Shown: one piece after another, positions 1-11,611 of the stretch
Position numbering within the stretch: the first letter of the stretch is position 1
Layout: each line of letters begins with the position of its first letter
From: Amoebophrya sp. A120
Lineage: Eukaryota > Sar > Dinophyceae > Syndiniales > Amoebophryaceae
NCBI GenBank assembly: GCA_905178155.1
Contig: CAJINV010000003.1
Location: forward strand, 4,153,253-4,217,252
Direction: 5' to 3'
Length of the DNA stretch: 64,000 bases
The notes under the pieces: generated by a model
What the model was told of the DNA's origin: nothing
Database searches by the model: none
Seen by the model: only the letters and a program-made list of their open reading frames with translations
Program-made: the position numbers and the translations under genes

Positions 1-3000
1 CTCGCTCCATGAACCCTACAGAGAAACAAAAAAAGGGGGTGTGTCCCGAGCACGCCACACGGAACAGGTTCGAATCTGACAGCAACTTTTCGCCCCGAAC
101 GAACCGCCACGCCGCTGCATTCTGGTCCACGGCCGCCCGAACAATCTCAGGACTCGAGCTCCTAATCTCCATGCTGCAGTACTGAAGTGCTAGCCCATTG
201 TTCTGCACAGCAGCAAGACAAATTTTCTGGCTCTTGGCGAGCTCACAAGACAAGTACCGGAGCGCCAAGCCATTCTGTTTCACCGCCAGAAGTCCGATCT
301 CGGGCGAGTTCCGGAGTGCCCAAGACGCTTCAGAAATGGCTTCACCGTCTCGCATCACCGCTTCGCGTATCAGCTGTTCGTCTCGGCAATTTTTCCGTGA
401 AGTGCAAGCAAGCAAATTTATTATCACTCCCTGAGGATGGTTCGGCTGCACTTGGGGATACAACGACGACTCATCATGATTACTTGCAACAATCATGAGC
501 CCTTCATCAACAACTCCACTTTCATTCGGGGGACGACTTTCCTCGATTTTCGTGGTAGTAGATACACGCTTGATTGTTTCGAGAACAAACTCCCTGTCGG
601 CCAGCACTCGTGAGCTAGCGATTGCAACTGCTGCCTGACTGTCAATCTCCGCGAGGGCACGAATGAACATGAGGTTATCTCGGAGCACCCACGGCACGCG
701 GCTTCCCTTTTTCAACCCAGTTCTCGTAGAGTACCGTAACAGTTGTCGCGCAACGGCAAGGTAGATGTCTCCGTCGCTCTGCGCAGACGAAGGCAATTTC
801 CAGAATGAAAAGCAGCTGTCATCGCGTTGACCGATAACAGTACACGCGGAGAAAATGGCTACAGCGGTCGCCCGCTGCTCGGGCAAGAGGCAATCCAGAA
901 ACTGGAACGGAAGCTGGCTTAACTGCGTGTTGGGAAATAAATTGCTCTCCACTGCTGCAAGAAAGGCTGGATCTGATTGCTGGGCCCGGCTTAGACGCAC
1001 CCACATATCGAGAACCTCGCGAAACTCGCCCGCTCTAGCGCACTCGCGGACAAACTTCAGCGCGAGGGTGTTGTCGTCTCTAAACTTCTTCGGCAACGCG
1101 TCCCACATCTCCGCAACTGGAATGATCCGCGCCATGATGGGGAAAAAATCTGGATCGGCGCGCAGATCGCTGCGATCTACTAAGTTGGAGAAATGCATTG
1201 ACAGCCAGCATCTAGGGCGCTGAAACTGGTGTCTTCTGCTGAGGGGGGAGTTGGTGGCAGAGGCCGTATGCGTATCCACCGCCCGTGCCGCTGCCATTAT
1301 GATTTCTTTTTTTTGTGCATACTCCTCGCTGACATACCAGAGAACATCGAATCCGAATTGCTCGACGGCTACTCGCACAACCGAGTCGCGGCGTCGCACT
1401 GCATCGGAGGCGAAAAGCAAGGCGTCGAACCATCCTGCGCCCAGAAGATCACAGACAAACTCTTCGTCGTCGCGGAGTGCTTTTGGAAGCGGATACGGAC
1501 AGGTCCAGGTGTTGATCGCCTCAGCGATGTTGCGAACTGCTACTGAACTGGGGCGCGCTGAGGTAGAATGGCGGCCGATGTTATTTAGCACCAGGAGATG
1601 GCCTGCCTCTTTGCACAAGTCTGCTAATGCGTACTCAGACACGACCCCAGAACTAAGAAACGGAACGAGACTGGTCAAACCCGAAAGACCTTGGCGCGCA
1701 AGAATTTCCACGACGAGATCTCGTGGATTGCCGTGGCTAGGAGTTGCAGTTGGTAGCACGGTCCCGCTCTTATCATTATTGTTGAGAGAGGCATCATCAA
1801 GTGCTTTTTGCCGCATCTGGAGGATTTTCGGATCTTCGTTCGGTGAGATGGACGCAGCGACTCGGCTAGGCGACGGAGCGTGCAGATTCAAATACTCGAA
1901 GGCGTTTGTGCTCGATTTCACCTGATAGCTGTCCAGGCGGGTAAACGTCCACAGGTAACCATCCAAATTCTTACCAGTTATGCCCCGGGCGACGGCGCTA
2001 GACGCAAGTAAGCCGAAAGCTTTCTGCGCGAAGTCGTGATCATCGTGCTCCATCATCCAACGAGCATTGACTGACGCCGCGCCGAAAGAACGCCCCCCGG
2101 CATTCAAGCGAGAGACCATTATTGGGCACCGCATGTACACCGCAGCAAGGAATTCGGCGGTGCTTCGAGCATGCTCCCCTGCTTCCTCGATGAGAACCAG
2201 CCGTTCAAGTTCAGCAGCAACTGCCCCGGCAAGCGCTGCCTCGGCTTCCTCAACGCCGTGTACATTGCGGCCATGGGCCGGGCTGAAGAGCTTTTCGGAC
2301 TCTAATGCCATCAATTGCAATTCCCGATCTTTTCGCAAGTTCAATGACGCGAAGCGAAAATTCGCACCGTCTGCTCTGATGAGTTCGCGCATTATTTCCC
2401 GATCCGATCGGTAGCACGCACAGGTATCGCAGGAGAAGAAGCTTTCCACCCGATCGGAATCCTCGCACAGGGTCCCAAGCACGTGATCCATTACAAAGTC
2501 GCGCCGCAGCAAGAGGGGCGACGGCATGTTTTCGAATGGCAGGTCGCGCGTTATACACGCGACGAGGACGTCTTCATCCTCAAGAAGGGAGGTGCTAAAG
2601 TAGTCGAGGAACGTCCGCGGAGGATTTTGTTCGGGAATGAGATGGGAGCTATGCCTATGGCGCCACACGTCCTGCGCGAAGAACTTATCGCTGCGAATGT
2701 CTTCAGACAGCCGCGTGAAGACTTCGCCCCCGTCCTGCGGCCTACTCTGGTTTGCGCTGTCCAAGGCCTCAAGGACGATGTGCGGCCGTTGCTGGAGGCG
2801 TTGGCTTGCGTTCAAAAACGCCCCCTCATGCATCCGGACGGCTAGCGCTACCAATTCGTCGTCGTCGCATTGCTCCTCGGAGAGCATGTTATAAAGCTGT
2901 TGTATTTATTTTCAGTTTCGCGGGGTTTTTCAATTTGTTTTTGAATACTCGTGTTGGTGTTCATGTTCATCTTCATGCTTGTGCAGCGGTTTGATGGCAA

Positions 3001-4122
3001 CGGCAACAACAAATTCACGTCACGATTGGAAATCACACAGGAGCGAGCATCAGTGGGAAGAAGAGATTCGTCACTCCATCCGCTAACAGTAAAAATAAAA
3101 TACAGCAGGAACAACGAAATAAGTACGTACTTACGTACCTCGGATACGCCCTTTCTTGCTTGAGTGAAAAGGCGCAACAAAAATCTTTTGTTTGCTTTTA
3201 GTGCTGCTGAGGACTTTCGAAAAACGACGTCCGCGACGTCGCCGACGGGCACTCCGAGGCGCAACATAAGCTCCTGACTGACGCGATCCACTAGTGCTGC
3301 TGTCGTCGGCAGGTCGTGTCCTGCGATTTCTGGGAACTTCTCAAAAAAAGCGTCGATATCAGTTTCCCAGTTATCGTCTACAGCCAGGACGTCGTCCCCT
3401 ATCAACAACGCTTGCGCTTCTGCCAGAGCCTCCTGCTTCTCTTGGTGCACTATCGCATACACAAAAGGTGCTTCGTTTTCATGATCTTGCTCGCTTTCTT
3501 GTTCTCCACTAACCGCTCCAAACGAGCTGCACTCGGAAACGTTTGAGCTGGCCCTTGAGAGGACACCAAGACCAATGCCGCCGACTGCGAAATTGTGGCT
3601 GCTGCTGCTGCTGGAATCACATGTCGGATTTTGTTTCCTTCTTTTCGCATCGGGATGATCATGGAAGTCCGCTTCTGTGACGGTCCTGGTAGTCTGAGGC
3701 TGCCCTGCTCGAGATTCTTTCGGCTGCGGCTGCTGGCGCGAGTCTAACATCTGCTCGGTGCTCGGAACTCGGGACACGCCTTCTTGTGGAGCAGGGCCAG
3801 CTTGTGGAGGAGGGCCGATGTCAAAGAACGCTGCCGAGTCATCCTCGAGTAATTCCCGAGTGGACGTACGTCCATCAATAAGCACGATGTGCTCGGGCGG
3901 GACCCTCTTCGCCCTTGCTGCTTCCGTTCGTATCTCCGACACTAAGAGCGGCTGGGTATCGTCTTCTGGTAGTTCGACGTAGCACACCAGTGCATCGGAC
4001 AAATCGTTCACAGGAAGCTTTTTTGGAATCGCAAGCGCAACGACATCGACGTCATCGGTTCGATTCGGTTTTGCGTCGGCCATCTCAGACGCCATTTTTG
4101 ATGATGTGTTGTCTTTTTTCAT
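1..4122 (-). CDS. DUF4116-repeat protein, copy 1 (3' end outside window)
   Basis: Two exons are visible. Exon 1 is 4122-3139 (328 codons, ATG at 4122) and exon 2 runs from 2896 to the window edge without a stop, giving at least 1293 residues. The intron has donor GTACGTAAG and acceptor AACAG, phase 0 on both sides. The N-terminal ~110 residues form a small ubiquitin-like-looking domain (DALVCYVELP, then PPEHIVLIDG) followed by a Ser/Gln/Glu-rich linker. Exon 2 holds degenerate repeats of the type DREVVLAAVxQNGxALRY, for example SPEIVRAAVDQNAAAWRF near 430-480, which match the DUF4116 family; its molecular function is unknown. The protein is a tandem paralogue of the gene at 4676-8945, with the same domain order and intron position. 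The frame is open to the edge, so this is a real partial gene and not a pseudogene. Confidence 0.85.
2897..3138 (-). other. Intron of DUF4116 copy 1
   Basis: A 242-nt AT-rich intron between exon 1 (ending ...GVSE) and exon 2 (starting LYNMLSEE). The donor is the self-complementary string GTACGTAAGTACGTAC; the acceptor is TACAACAG. The phase is 0 on both sides. Reading through it gives a plausible but spurious 98-residue tail with a hydrophobic stretch. Confidence 0.75.
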
Positions 4123-4675
4123 GTGCAAGTAATGAGGTTTTGGTGCTTAAATCACTGTGTAGAAGTTTTCATGTTCGTACATTTTTCACAGAAGTGGTGG
4201 ATATTCATTTTTGTTTTTGATCGGAAGAAATAGCGAGGCTGAGGTAGTAGAGAGTTTGACTTTGTTGGGCTTCCTGCCAAGTAGCATGACCTTGTTTTGC
4301 TGTGGTCCTCTCGTTGTTAACAGTAAACAATTTGAGTTAGACTTTCACAAAACTACAGGAAAAAGAACAAAGAACAAACAAAACACCGATAAGCACGCTC
4401 CAGAACCACAAGCTCGTTTCGAATTTCACCGAGCACAAGCAAGAAGAAAGTGAAGACAGGGTCGGTGCTCCTACATCACCCGAACGCTGAAACGCGCTTT
4501 TGAGGAGGTTTCCCTTTCCTTAAAGAATCTGAATCGTCATACTATCCATATCCAACTTCGATAGTGCTACTTTTCAGGCTTACACTTGCTCGTCCTCTGT
4601 ATCCTGTCCCACATGATCCCATCACATGTAGGGGACAGCTCAAAAATGCTTTTCTCAGATTCCATCGACCAGCCT

Positions 4676-7600
4676 TTATTCGTCTTCGTCTTCCTTAATT
4701 TCGGTGCCCCCTGCCCTGTCCTGCTGCTCCTCTTCATCCAAAACAGCCTGGAAGTCTCCCGGTGAAAAGCTGTGCTCATCCTGGGCCCCGGGCGCCCAAG
4801 AATCAATACTGTTACTGGGTTTCAGCTTGCGGAGCTCTTTTGCCACATCCGGATCTTCATGAAGAAACCGCGGCACTGCTTTGATTGCCTCTCGACCTCC
4901 TGTTGGGTTGCGCAACGCTATGAGAGCTAATTCTTTGCCTTTTTCTGGGTCACGCAAAAGCTTTGGCGCGACAAACCGGAGAGCTGCGCCTGTGTTTTCG
5001 ACTGCGGCCTTTGCTAAGTCGAAGCCTTGCGTTAGCGGAGTATTCACGAGAAGCGTCCCATCGCACTTGACAAATATCAGCATATTCTCTTGCGATGTCC
5101 AGAACGGCCAGTCATCACTGAACGAGCCGAGTATTCGCGTGCCCACCGTTTGGATGCAACGAAGGATGAAGCTCGGGTCATTATAGAAATAGCCGGCACC
5201 AAAATGCAACGCCTGCGGGTTTGTTTTCAGCGCAGTGAGAAAGATGTCCGGGTCCGAAAGCAGTTCTTTGCCGCGCACAAATCGCAGAGCCTGACCGCAC
5301 TGGTTGACTGCGGCGCAAACGACGTCTCGGCTCGTCGACCGAATTTCCATGGAACAATGTTGCAGCGCCATTCCGTTCTGTTTGACGGCCTCGAGGCACA
5401 GCGCTGCGTCCTTGGTGAGGTGATGCGGCGCGTACTTCAACGCGAGGCCGTTCTGCTTCACTGCGAGCATCAAAAAATCCAGACGGTTCCGGAGCTCCCA
5501 AGAAGCAATCGAAAGTCGCTCTCCATCTCGCAGCAGGGCTTCTTTCATCACTTCAGGATCACTAAGATGGCTAGGCGAAGTGCGGTTTAGCAGCGTCCTG
5601 ACCAGCCGGTCTGGATACTTGCGCTCGTCGCGCACTTCCGTCTGCTGCAGCGTTCCTGACCCGCTAGCGTGCCCCGCGACGGGGATGCTTCGAAGAATCT
5701 CCAACACGAATTTCTTTTCAGTGACCACCTTGGAGCTGGCGATGGTCACGGCGCTGTCGGGGTCGATTTGCGCCAACGCTTTGATGAAGTTCGCGTCGCG
5801 GCGCAACTCCCAACGGATGGGCATGTCATCTACGTATCCCCCTCCTGGCTGCAGGATCCAAAACAGTTCGCCAAAGAACGCAAGGTGGAAGTCCCGATCA
5901 ACCTGCTTCTCCGGTAGCAAGTTCATGAAACTTTCATCATAGCGACGAGTGAACGACGTGCCTTGAAGGATCGCCGCAAAGAGGTGCGGATCTGTGGCTT
6001 TCTCATCGGGTCTAATTCGCTCTGCCATTCGGGAGTCAATGTTCACCCTGTACTTCACATCGGATATCCGACGTCTGCCAGCCGCTTTTGAGCCGGTGCG
6101 ATCACGAGTCTTGGGCTTGAAGACAAGCGCGCGCAATTCTGGATCGGAACGTTGTTCGGGTGTTAGCTCAGCCCAGACTTCGTCGAGGCCCTCGCCGTAC
6201 GCCCGACTAATAGCTGTCAAAAACTTCATCAAAAGTGGCTTGCGCAAGCGGAACGTATCTGGCAGTAGCCTCCACATGACCCGCGGATGATACGCGGAGG
6301 CGATTGCCAGGAACTTCGCATCCTTCCGTAAATCAGCGCGGTTCAGAAAAAGTACGAGGTTTGTACGCATCCAATCTGCCCCGGGCCCGTAGCTGCTCGT
6401 CCTCTTACTTTCGAAAGCATTCATGATCAAATCTTTGCGGCGGGCCACCCCTGCTGGTAGGTGTTGAAAGCAATCAAAGCCGAATAGTCTCGCAGCTGCG
6501 GAAGCAACATCCCGGTCACTCCGAAGGTCCACGGAAGCCAAAACCAGCGCACCTTTGTATCCACCATACATCAGGTCGAGTATAAACTCCTTGTCGGTTC
6601 GCAGTTGCGGCGGAAGGTATTTCTTGAGATCCGGCACATTATCTGCGCGGCTAGTCGTGACTGCCAGCAGGTGGCCATATTTTCGGCACAGGTTGGCCAG
6701 CGCGTCTTGGGACAGGGATTTAGCCTGCGCTATTGCCACGACGCCAAACAATCCGCTACGGCTCAGTTGTCGTTCGGCTTTTTTCTTCGCGCAACTAGAT
6801 GATGACGCTTGTTGTATTGTGCTGTTTGCAGTAGCGGTATCCGCATCTGTGACGCTGCTGTGCTGAGCTTGAGTCGTTGTATTTCCTGGTGCCGGTAAAA
6901 CGTCCGACAAAGGTGGGCCATAAAAACGCAGGTATCGCCCTTCGTCTTCCATGATTCTGCGAAGGCGAACACTATCCGAACTCGAATTTTCGCCTTTGCA
7001 GAATCTCCACAAGTGCGCATCCAGAGAACTTCCAGTTGCACCGCGTCGCAGAGCGGTCGCCGCGATCTCACCAAAGCATTCCTGTGCGACTTTAAGTTTA
7101 ACGTCACGATCGGATCTCCGGAAGAAGTGATTCTCATCAACCCAAGAAAAAGACAAGGGACACCGCATGTATGCTTCGTGGTAAAACCTGAGTTGATCGG
7201 GATTATCATCGTTCAACCTTCCCCTTTGGCGCAGAGCATCAATTACCATCGCCTCCGCTTCTTTGCACGGGTCGGCCGGGTCTCGAAATAGGTCGTCCGA
7301 CTCGAAAGCAAGCAATTGCAGTTCGCGGTCTCTTCGAATGTCCCAGGGCCCCAGGCGGAAATTCACGACATTGGTGCGAATGATTTCTTTCATGAGTTCC
7401 TGATCGAGCCGGAACTTGTTCCCCGGAGCGGTATGAAAAAACGCGTCGAACGAGTATTCGTCGTAGCAACATCGAAGAACAGAACTCATCACAAAACTCC
7501 GGTCCGCCAAGAGCCCCTCGGGAAGGAGAGGAAGAACTTTTTCTCGATCGATAGCCGCACAGTCTAGAAGAGTTGCCGCTACGTCGGGGTCGGTGAGAAG

Positions 7601-8945
7601 CTCAGGGGCAAAAAAGTCCAACACGATATCGTTTACTCCTGTATAGCTTCCGTGCTGCAACAAAAAATCGAGCAGAAACTCCTTGCTTGCACGAACAGAT
7701 GGCTGGGCAACTTGAAAGATGGCACGAGAATCTTCCTCCTCACCATTAAGCCGTCGCACAGCTTGGAGAGCTTCGAGAATGACTATGTGGTCCTCCTGCA
7801 GTTGAGGGCTAACGAGCGCGTAGTTTGCATGGTTTAAACGGACTGCTAAAATTGCGACTTCCCGATCCGCGCGTAACGTTTCACCCAACCGGTCAAATAT
7901 CTGGAATTCGTCTTCGTGAAAAAAATACTTTATGTATATGCCATGATTCTTCAGTATCTATGGCTATGGTATCGTTTTACACGTGAAGAGTATGTAATTA
8001 ACAGAAAAGATAAAGATTGAAAACAGAAGCATTCAACTATATCAAGAAAAACAATTTCCAAAAATCTGAGGAGATCCTTGTCCTTCATTATCCTTACACA
8101 GAAACAAATAAAAATACATCTGTGTCGTCGTTTGCGCGGATCAGGATGCGCATGATGAAGCTCTTGTTTTGTTGCAGAGTGGGTGCGCACCGATTGAAAA
8201 CAAATTCAGCCACAGCCTCGCCCCTGCGTCCAAATCCGCCACGCAGTCCTGCGTGAATACTGTCTATCACAGCGAGCGCTGTTGGAGCATCGTGTTTCGC
8301 CACATCCTCCCGGTCGGCAAAAAACTTCTCAGCAAGTTGCTCCCAATCCTCCCCAGCCGGCACCGCGAGCAGCTTCGCTTCTTCAAAAGCTTCGCATCGC
8401 TGCTGCATGACAGTGCCTCGGAGGAAGAGCTCGCCGTCTCCGCACGGCGTCGAGGACGACACCAGCGACGCTAAAGAAGCGCTGCGAGAAAGCGGCCGCG
8501 GGTTATGTTTTTTACCCGCAACTTCTACTGCAACTGCTTGCTGTACTCCATCAGGAGGAGCTCCATCATCAATCTCCATCGCGAAGCTTTCATTTTCTGA
8601 CGCTGTCGGACCTTCGTCGCACGTCGAAGGCTGCTCCTGGCGCGCGCCATCTTTCTCATTCTGCTTTTCCTTTGCGGCGTTCTTGCCGTCCGCGTGGCTA
8701 GGCGCTGCTTCGGACTCCTCAAACGACCAGAAAGCTGTAGCATCATCGTCGTACGTATTTCCGTCTGCGTCAGACAAGAGAATGTGCTCAGGCTCTACCT
8801 TTTTGGCTTCCGCAGCACGACGCCTAATCTGGCCTACGCGCACAACAGCGCCCTCCTCATCCGGAAGCGTCACGTAGGCATAATCATCACCGGAAAAGTC
8901 ACGGATTCCGATCCTGGCACACGCGGATGATGCCAAGGCCGACAT
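4676..8945 (-). CDS. DUF4116-repeat protein, copy 2
   Basis: Two exons, 8945-8118 (276 codons) and 7927-4676 (1083 codons plus stop), about 1359 residues. ATG at 8945 (MSALASS) is preferred over an in-frame TTG upstream. The donor is GAT|GTATTT and the acceptor ATAAAG|TAT, both phase 0, at the same place in the protein as in copy 1. The N-terminal domain (DDYAYVTLP, then VEPEHILLSD) matches that of copy 1. The body carries many DUF4116 units: AVKQNGLALKYA, AVKQNGMALQHC, AVNQCGQALRFV and AAVENTGAALRFV can be read near the C-terminus (about residues 1110-1290). The tail is acidic. No catalytic motif was seen; the repeats look like a scaffold of alpha-helical solenoid type. It ends at 4676, about 550 nt upstream of the copy 1 start. 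Confidence 0.88.
7928..8117 (-). other. Intron of DUF4116 copy 2
   Basis: A 190-nt AT-rich intron, donor GTATTTTTAT, acceptor ACATAAAG, phase 0. Its position after a conserved basic/acidic stretch (LIRANDDTD versus TQARKGVSE in copy 1) suggests the intron predates the duplication. Nearby alternative acceptors exist (CACGAAG), so the 3' boundary could shift by a few codons. Confidence 0.6.
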
Positions 8946-8969
8946 TTTAATTTTATTTTTCAAAAACAA

Positions 8970-9577
8970 GTAGAAGCTGCACTAGTACTTTTTATCGTTA
9001 TTCTGGGGCTGCAGCTTGAACTGGAACTGTACTGTACAGTAGCAGGAGCACTTACTGCCACTGCGTGAATGCTTCAGAAAAAATGGAAAGTTGAAAAGGG
9101 ATGAGACACCGAGTCACAAAGAAGGTATATGAGGTACACGTGAAGATGAAAAGAAACCATGGGCGCACAAGAAAAACTTGTTCTAGTTCTTCTCCTGCAA
9201 ATCGTTGAAATACACTGTGTTTTGTCGCAGAAGCGGAGTATGCGTAAAACAGTCACCACCTGGAGCTGGATCTCATGGTTCAGCTTGAAGAATACAAGAA
9301 TCAAGACGTTGCTGGGGTCAAGGCTACCTTCATGTCTCGATCCCACCTCGTGTTGCTGGAAAACAGAAACAACATTCAGATCTCTTGGTTGAGCTTCAGA
9401 CTGAGAGCAGAGATCGAAACAAAACAGCTCGAGCTCAACCTGCTGCGGAGGTACTACGCACAACTGCAGCATCGCTGCATCAATCTTTGAAGACACCCAT
9501 GTGCACTTCTGCGACAATCAAACGTATGTAAGTCATGTATTTTCAGTTGATCGATGCACACAAGAACTGTTAGCATC
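8970..9577. other. Intergenic gap, rhomboid 3' side to DUF4116 copy 2 5' side
   Basis: No convincing coding frame on either strand; short overlapping frames lack family signatures. It presumably holds the 3' UTR of the rhomboid gene and the 5' flank of DUF4116 copy 2. A string AAGTAGAAGCT sits at 8968-8978 and recurs at 29697 and 63608; this may be chance. Confidence 0.5.
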
Positions 9578-11575
9578 TCAAAACCGCCTTCGACTTTCAA
9601 AGTCGAATTTCTGTTTGAAATCTTCGTACGTTCGTGTCCAATCGTATTTCATGTACTCTACAGTATGTGTGGTCGAAAAACCTACATTCGACGGCCACAG
9701 TCGCAGTCGCTCGTGAATATAGTGGTAGTAGCCAAATCCAAGTCCAATGCCCGCGGCGTGTGCCAGCCAGGCCACCTGAGGCTCCTGCTCCAGAGCTGAG
9801 GTCGATGCGTTTCCGAAGCTTCCGCCCCGCTGCGCGACCCGGTAATTCCAAGAGTAAAAACCGCCCGACGACGAGAAGGGGAATCGTAGTCCTCTCCTGA
9901 GAAGGGGGGCCAGAAGGAAATACAACGCGAGCCCTCCATTTACGACCATATTCACATCGGAAATTTGCGACAGGGACACGGACGCGCCGGGCACCGGAAA
10001 CACCATTTGCAGCCTTCGCTCCGGCTCTATGCAGCCCGCCAAAGTCACCATGGCCATCAAGGTACCGCTCACACCGAGGACTCCGCGCTGGGCACCGGAG
10101 AGGCAATGCGCTAGAATGGACAGAGAGCCCGTCGCCAGAACAAATTTTGTATACTCTATGCCCGCGGTGGTTGGCTGGGAGAAGTTGAGTCGGCTGAGGG
10201 CGGGCGGGGATTTGTCGACATCGCTTTTGTTCGCAATCTCGCACTCGCGGTTCAGTCTATCCGCGACCTGATGGAAGACCTTCATGTCGAAACCGAGCAG
10301 CATGGAAAAAATGTACAGAGCCCCACAGTTAAACAGGAAGTGCAAGGGCTTCTGATGGGACAAAGCAGCTGTGAAAGGTGTGTAGAGAAGGTGTGGAAAA
10401 CTGCGCACGTGCCGCGAGCTGCACATCAGGTGACTCGCATTCCAGGTTTGCCACCGCTGCGCGACCGCCGGCGCCGCGCGCCGCAACAATTGCGGCAGCT
10501 GCCAGGATGTGAAACACACCGCGCTCGCGCCCAATACCCCGATAATCGCCTTCCTCAAAGAATCGTCGTTCTTGCGCCGGTTTGCAGTTTCGACATTGCG
10601 GCTGTAGAAAAAATTCTTGGATTGACCAGAAGATGAAGCGCCAATATCTCGCCACCGGTCAATGAAACGACCGACGACGTTGTTCGAATTATCCGCGACA
10701 AAGCCGCGATAGTCTTTCTCCTCGGACCGCCATTCCGTTCGCGTTTTATTCATCCCGAACAAAGACTCACTATGGGTTTCAAGTGACGCCGACACTTCTT
10801 TATACGCTTGCCTCAGCGCCTTTTGGCAGTCACGAACCGACTCCTTCAGCGTCGCTTTGAGCTCCTGCAAGCGGCGATCAACGAATTCTTTATCGGTTTC
10901 GTCCGGATAGTTGTAAAGGCGGTCGTTCAACAGAAAGCTTGTCCACGACGACGGCGACGTAAAGGGTTCCCCAGGAAGCCCCCCAAACGAGAAATGTGAT
11001 CCCTGACCTCGCTGCTCGTGATTCACAATGGGAATAACCAATGGAGCGGTGCTACTTCCTGTTGTATCTCGGTTACTCACAGCAAGATCAACATCGGCTG
11101 ATTGTCGCAGTAGCGCTGTTGCTTGCTGCTCTCTTCGCGCCCCCCTTGCACCTGGGAACGACCTCGAAACTTCCTCTTCGACAGCTTGCTTGAGTTCCGC
11201 CCAGAAAAACAACGGCTGCATCACCGTCATGTTCAGCATCAGCTGACCCGTCTGCAAAACCGTGTGTGCTGTCAGCTCGAAGTGATCCAGGTCCGTCTGT
11301 GACCGCATATTGCGAGGAGCCGCGGAGAACAACGCGGTTCTGCAGCCACCCTTCCCGCCACTCTCCGTCGAATCGAATCCCTGCTCAGCGCTTGCGCCGA
11401 ACGGCCACCAGGAATCAGGAAGCCAGGAACTGTGGGCCCGACTTGGATTCTTGCAGAAGTAATTCCCAACAAACTGGTCGGTTTTTGCGTCATTTCCGTT
11501 TGCATCCGAGAACGCCTGCTCTGGGAGACCTGCGCATGTTCCGCATACAAAGAGGTTCTCATCGTTTCCATTCAT
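9578..11575 (-). CDS. Rhomboid-family intramembrane serine protease
   Basis: A single long exon. The frame opens at 11611 with GTG directly after a stop, so I use ATG at 11575 (665 residues); an upstream exon is possible. The C-terminal third carries the rhomboid core: LHFLFNCGAL (His and Asn of the oxyanion helix), then GVLGVSGTLMAM with the catalytic Ser in a GxSG motif (codon 10069-10067), then WLAHAAGIGLGFGY with the catalytic His (codon 9760-9758). Both members of the Ser-His dyad are intact, so an active protease is expected, cleaving transmembrane substrates within the bilayer. The spacing and the long N-terminal part resemble the PARL/mitochondrial type, but no targeting peptide is obvious. 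The N-terminal ~330 residues are polar, with an Arg/Glu-rich helical segment, and are unlike any family I know. Confidence 0.88.
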   Translation of the reverse strand: MNGNDENLFVCGTCAGLPEQAFSDANGNDAKTDQFVGNYFCKNPSRAHSSWLPDSWWPFGASAEQGFDSTESGGKGGCRTALFSAAPRNMRSQTDLDHFELTAHTVLQTGQLMLNMTVMQPLFFWAELKQAVEEEVSRSFPGARGARREQQATALLRQSADVDLAVSNRDTTGSSTAPLVIPIVNHEQRGQGSHFSFGGLPGEPFTSPSSWTSFLLNDRLYNYPDETDKEFVDRRLQELKATLKESVRDCQKALRQAYKEVSASLETHSESLFGMNKTRTEWRSEEKDYRGFVADNSNNVVGRFIDRWRDIGASSSGQSKNFFYSRNVETANRRKNDDSLRKAIIGVLGASAVCFTSWQLPQLLRRAAPAVAQRWQTWNASHLMCSSRHVRSFPHLLYTPFTAALSHQKPLHFLFNCGALYIFSMLLGFDMKVFHQVADRLNRECEIANKSDVDKSPPALSRLNFSQPTTAGIEYTKFVLATGSLSILAHCLSGAQRGVLGVSGTLMAMVTLAGCIEPERRLQMVFPVPGASVSLSQISDVNMVVNGGLALYFLLAPLLRRGLRFPFSSSGGFYSWNYRVAQRGGSFGNASTSALEQEPQVAWLAHAAGIGLGFGYYHYIHERLRLWPSNVGFSTTHTVEYMKYDWTRTYEDFKQKFDFESRRRF

Positions 11576-11611
11576 CAGAAGCTGAGAAGAATTGTATTGA
11601 AACTGCGACAC

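Noticed and set aside
1251-1925. 224-codon plus-strand frame
   Set aside because: It lies opposite the DUF4116 copy 1 frame, which has repeat-family signatures and is open to the window edge; the plus-strand product has no family character.
9578-11611. Start of the rhomboid frame at 11611
   Set aside because: The codon is GTG directly after a stop; nuclear eukaryotic genes use ATG, so 11575 is preferred. The same reasoning moved the starts of several other genes away from TTG or GTG codons.
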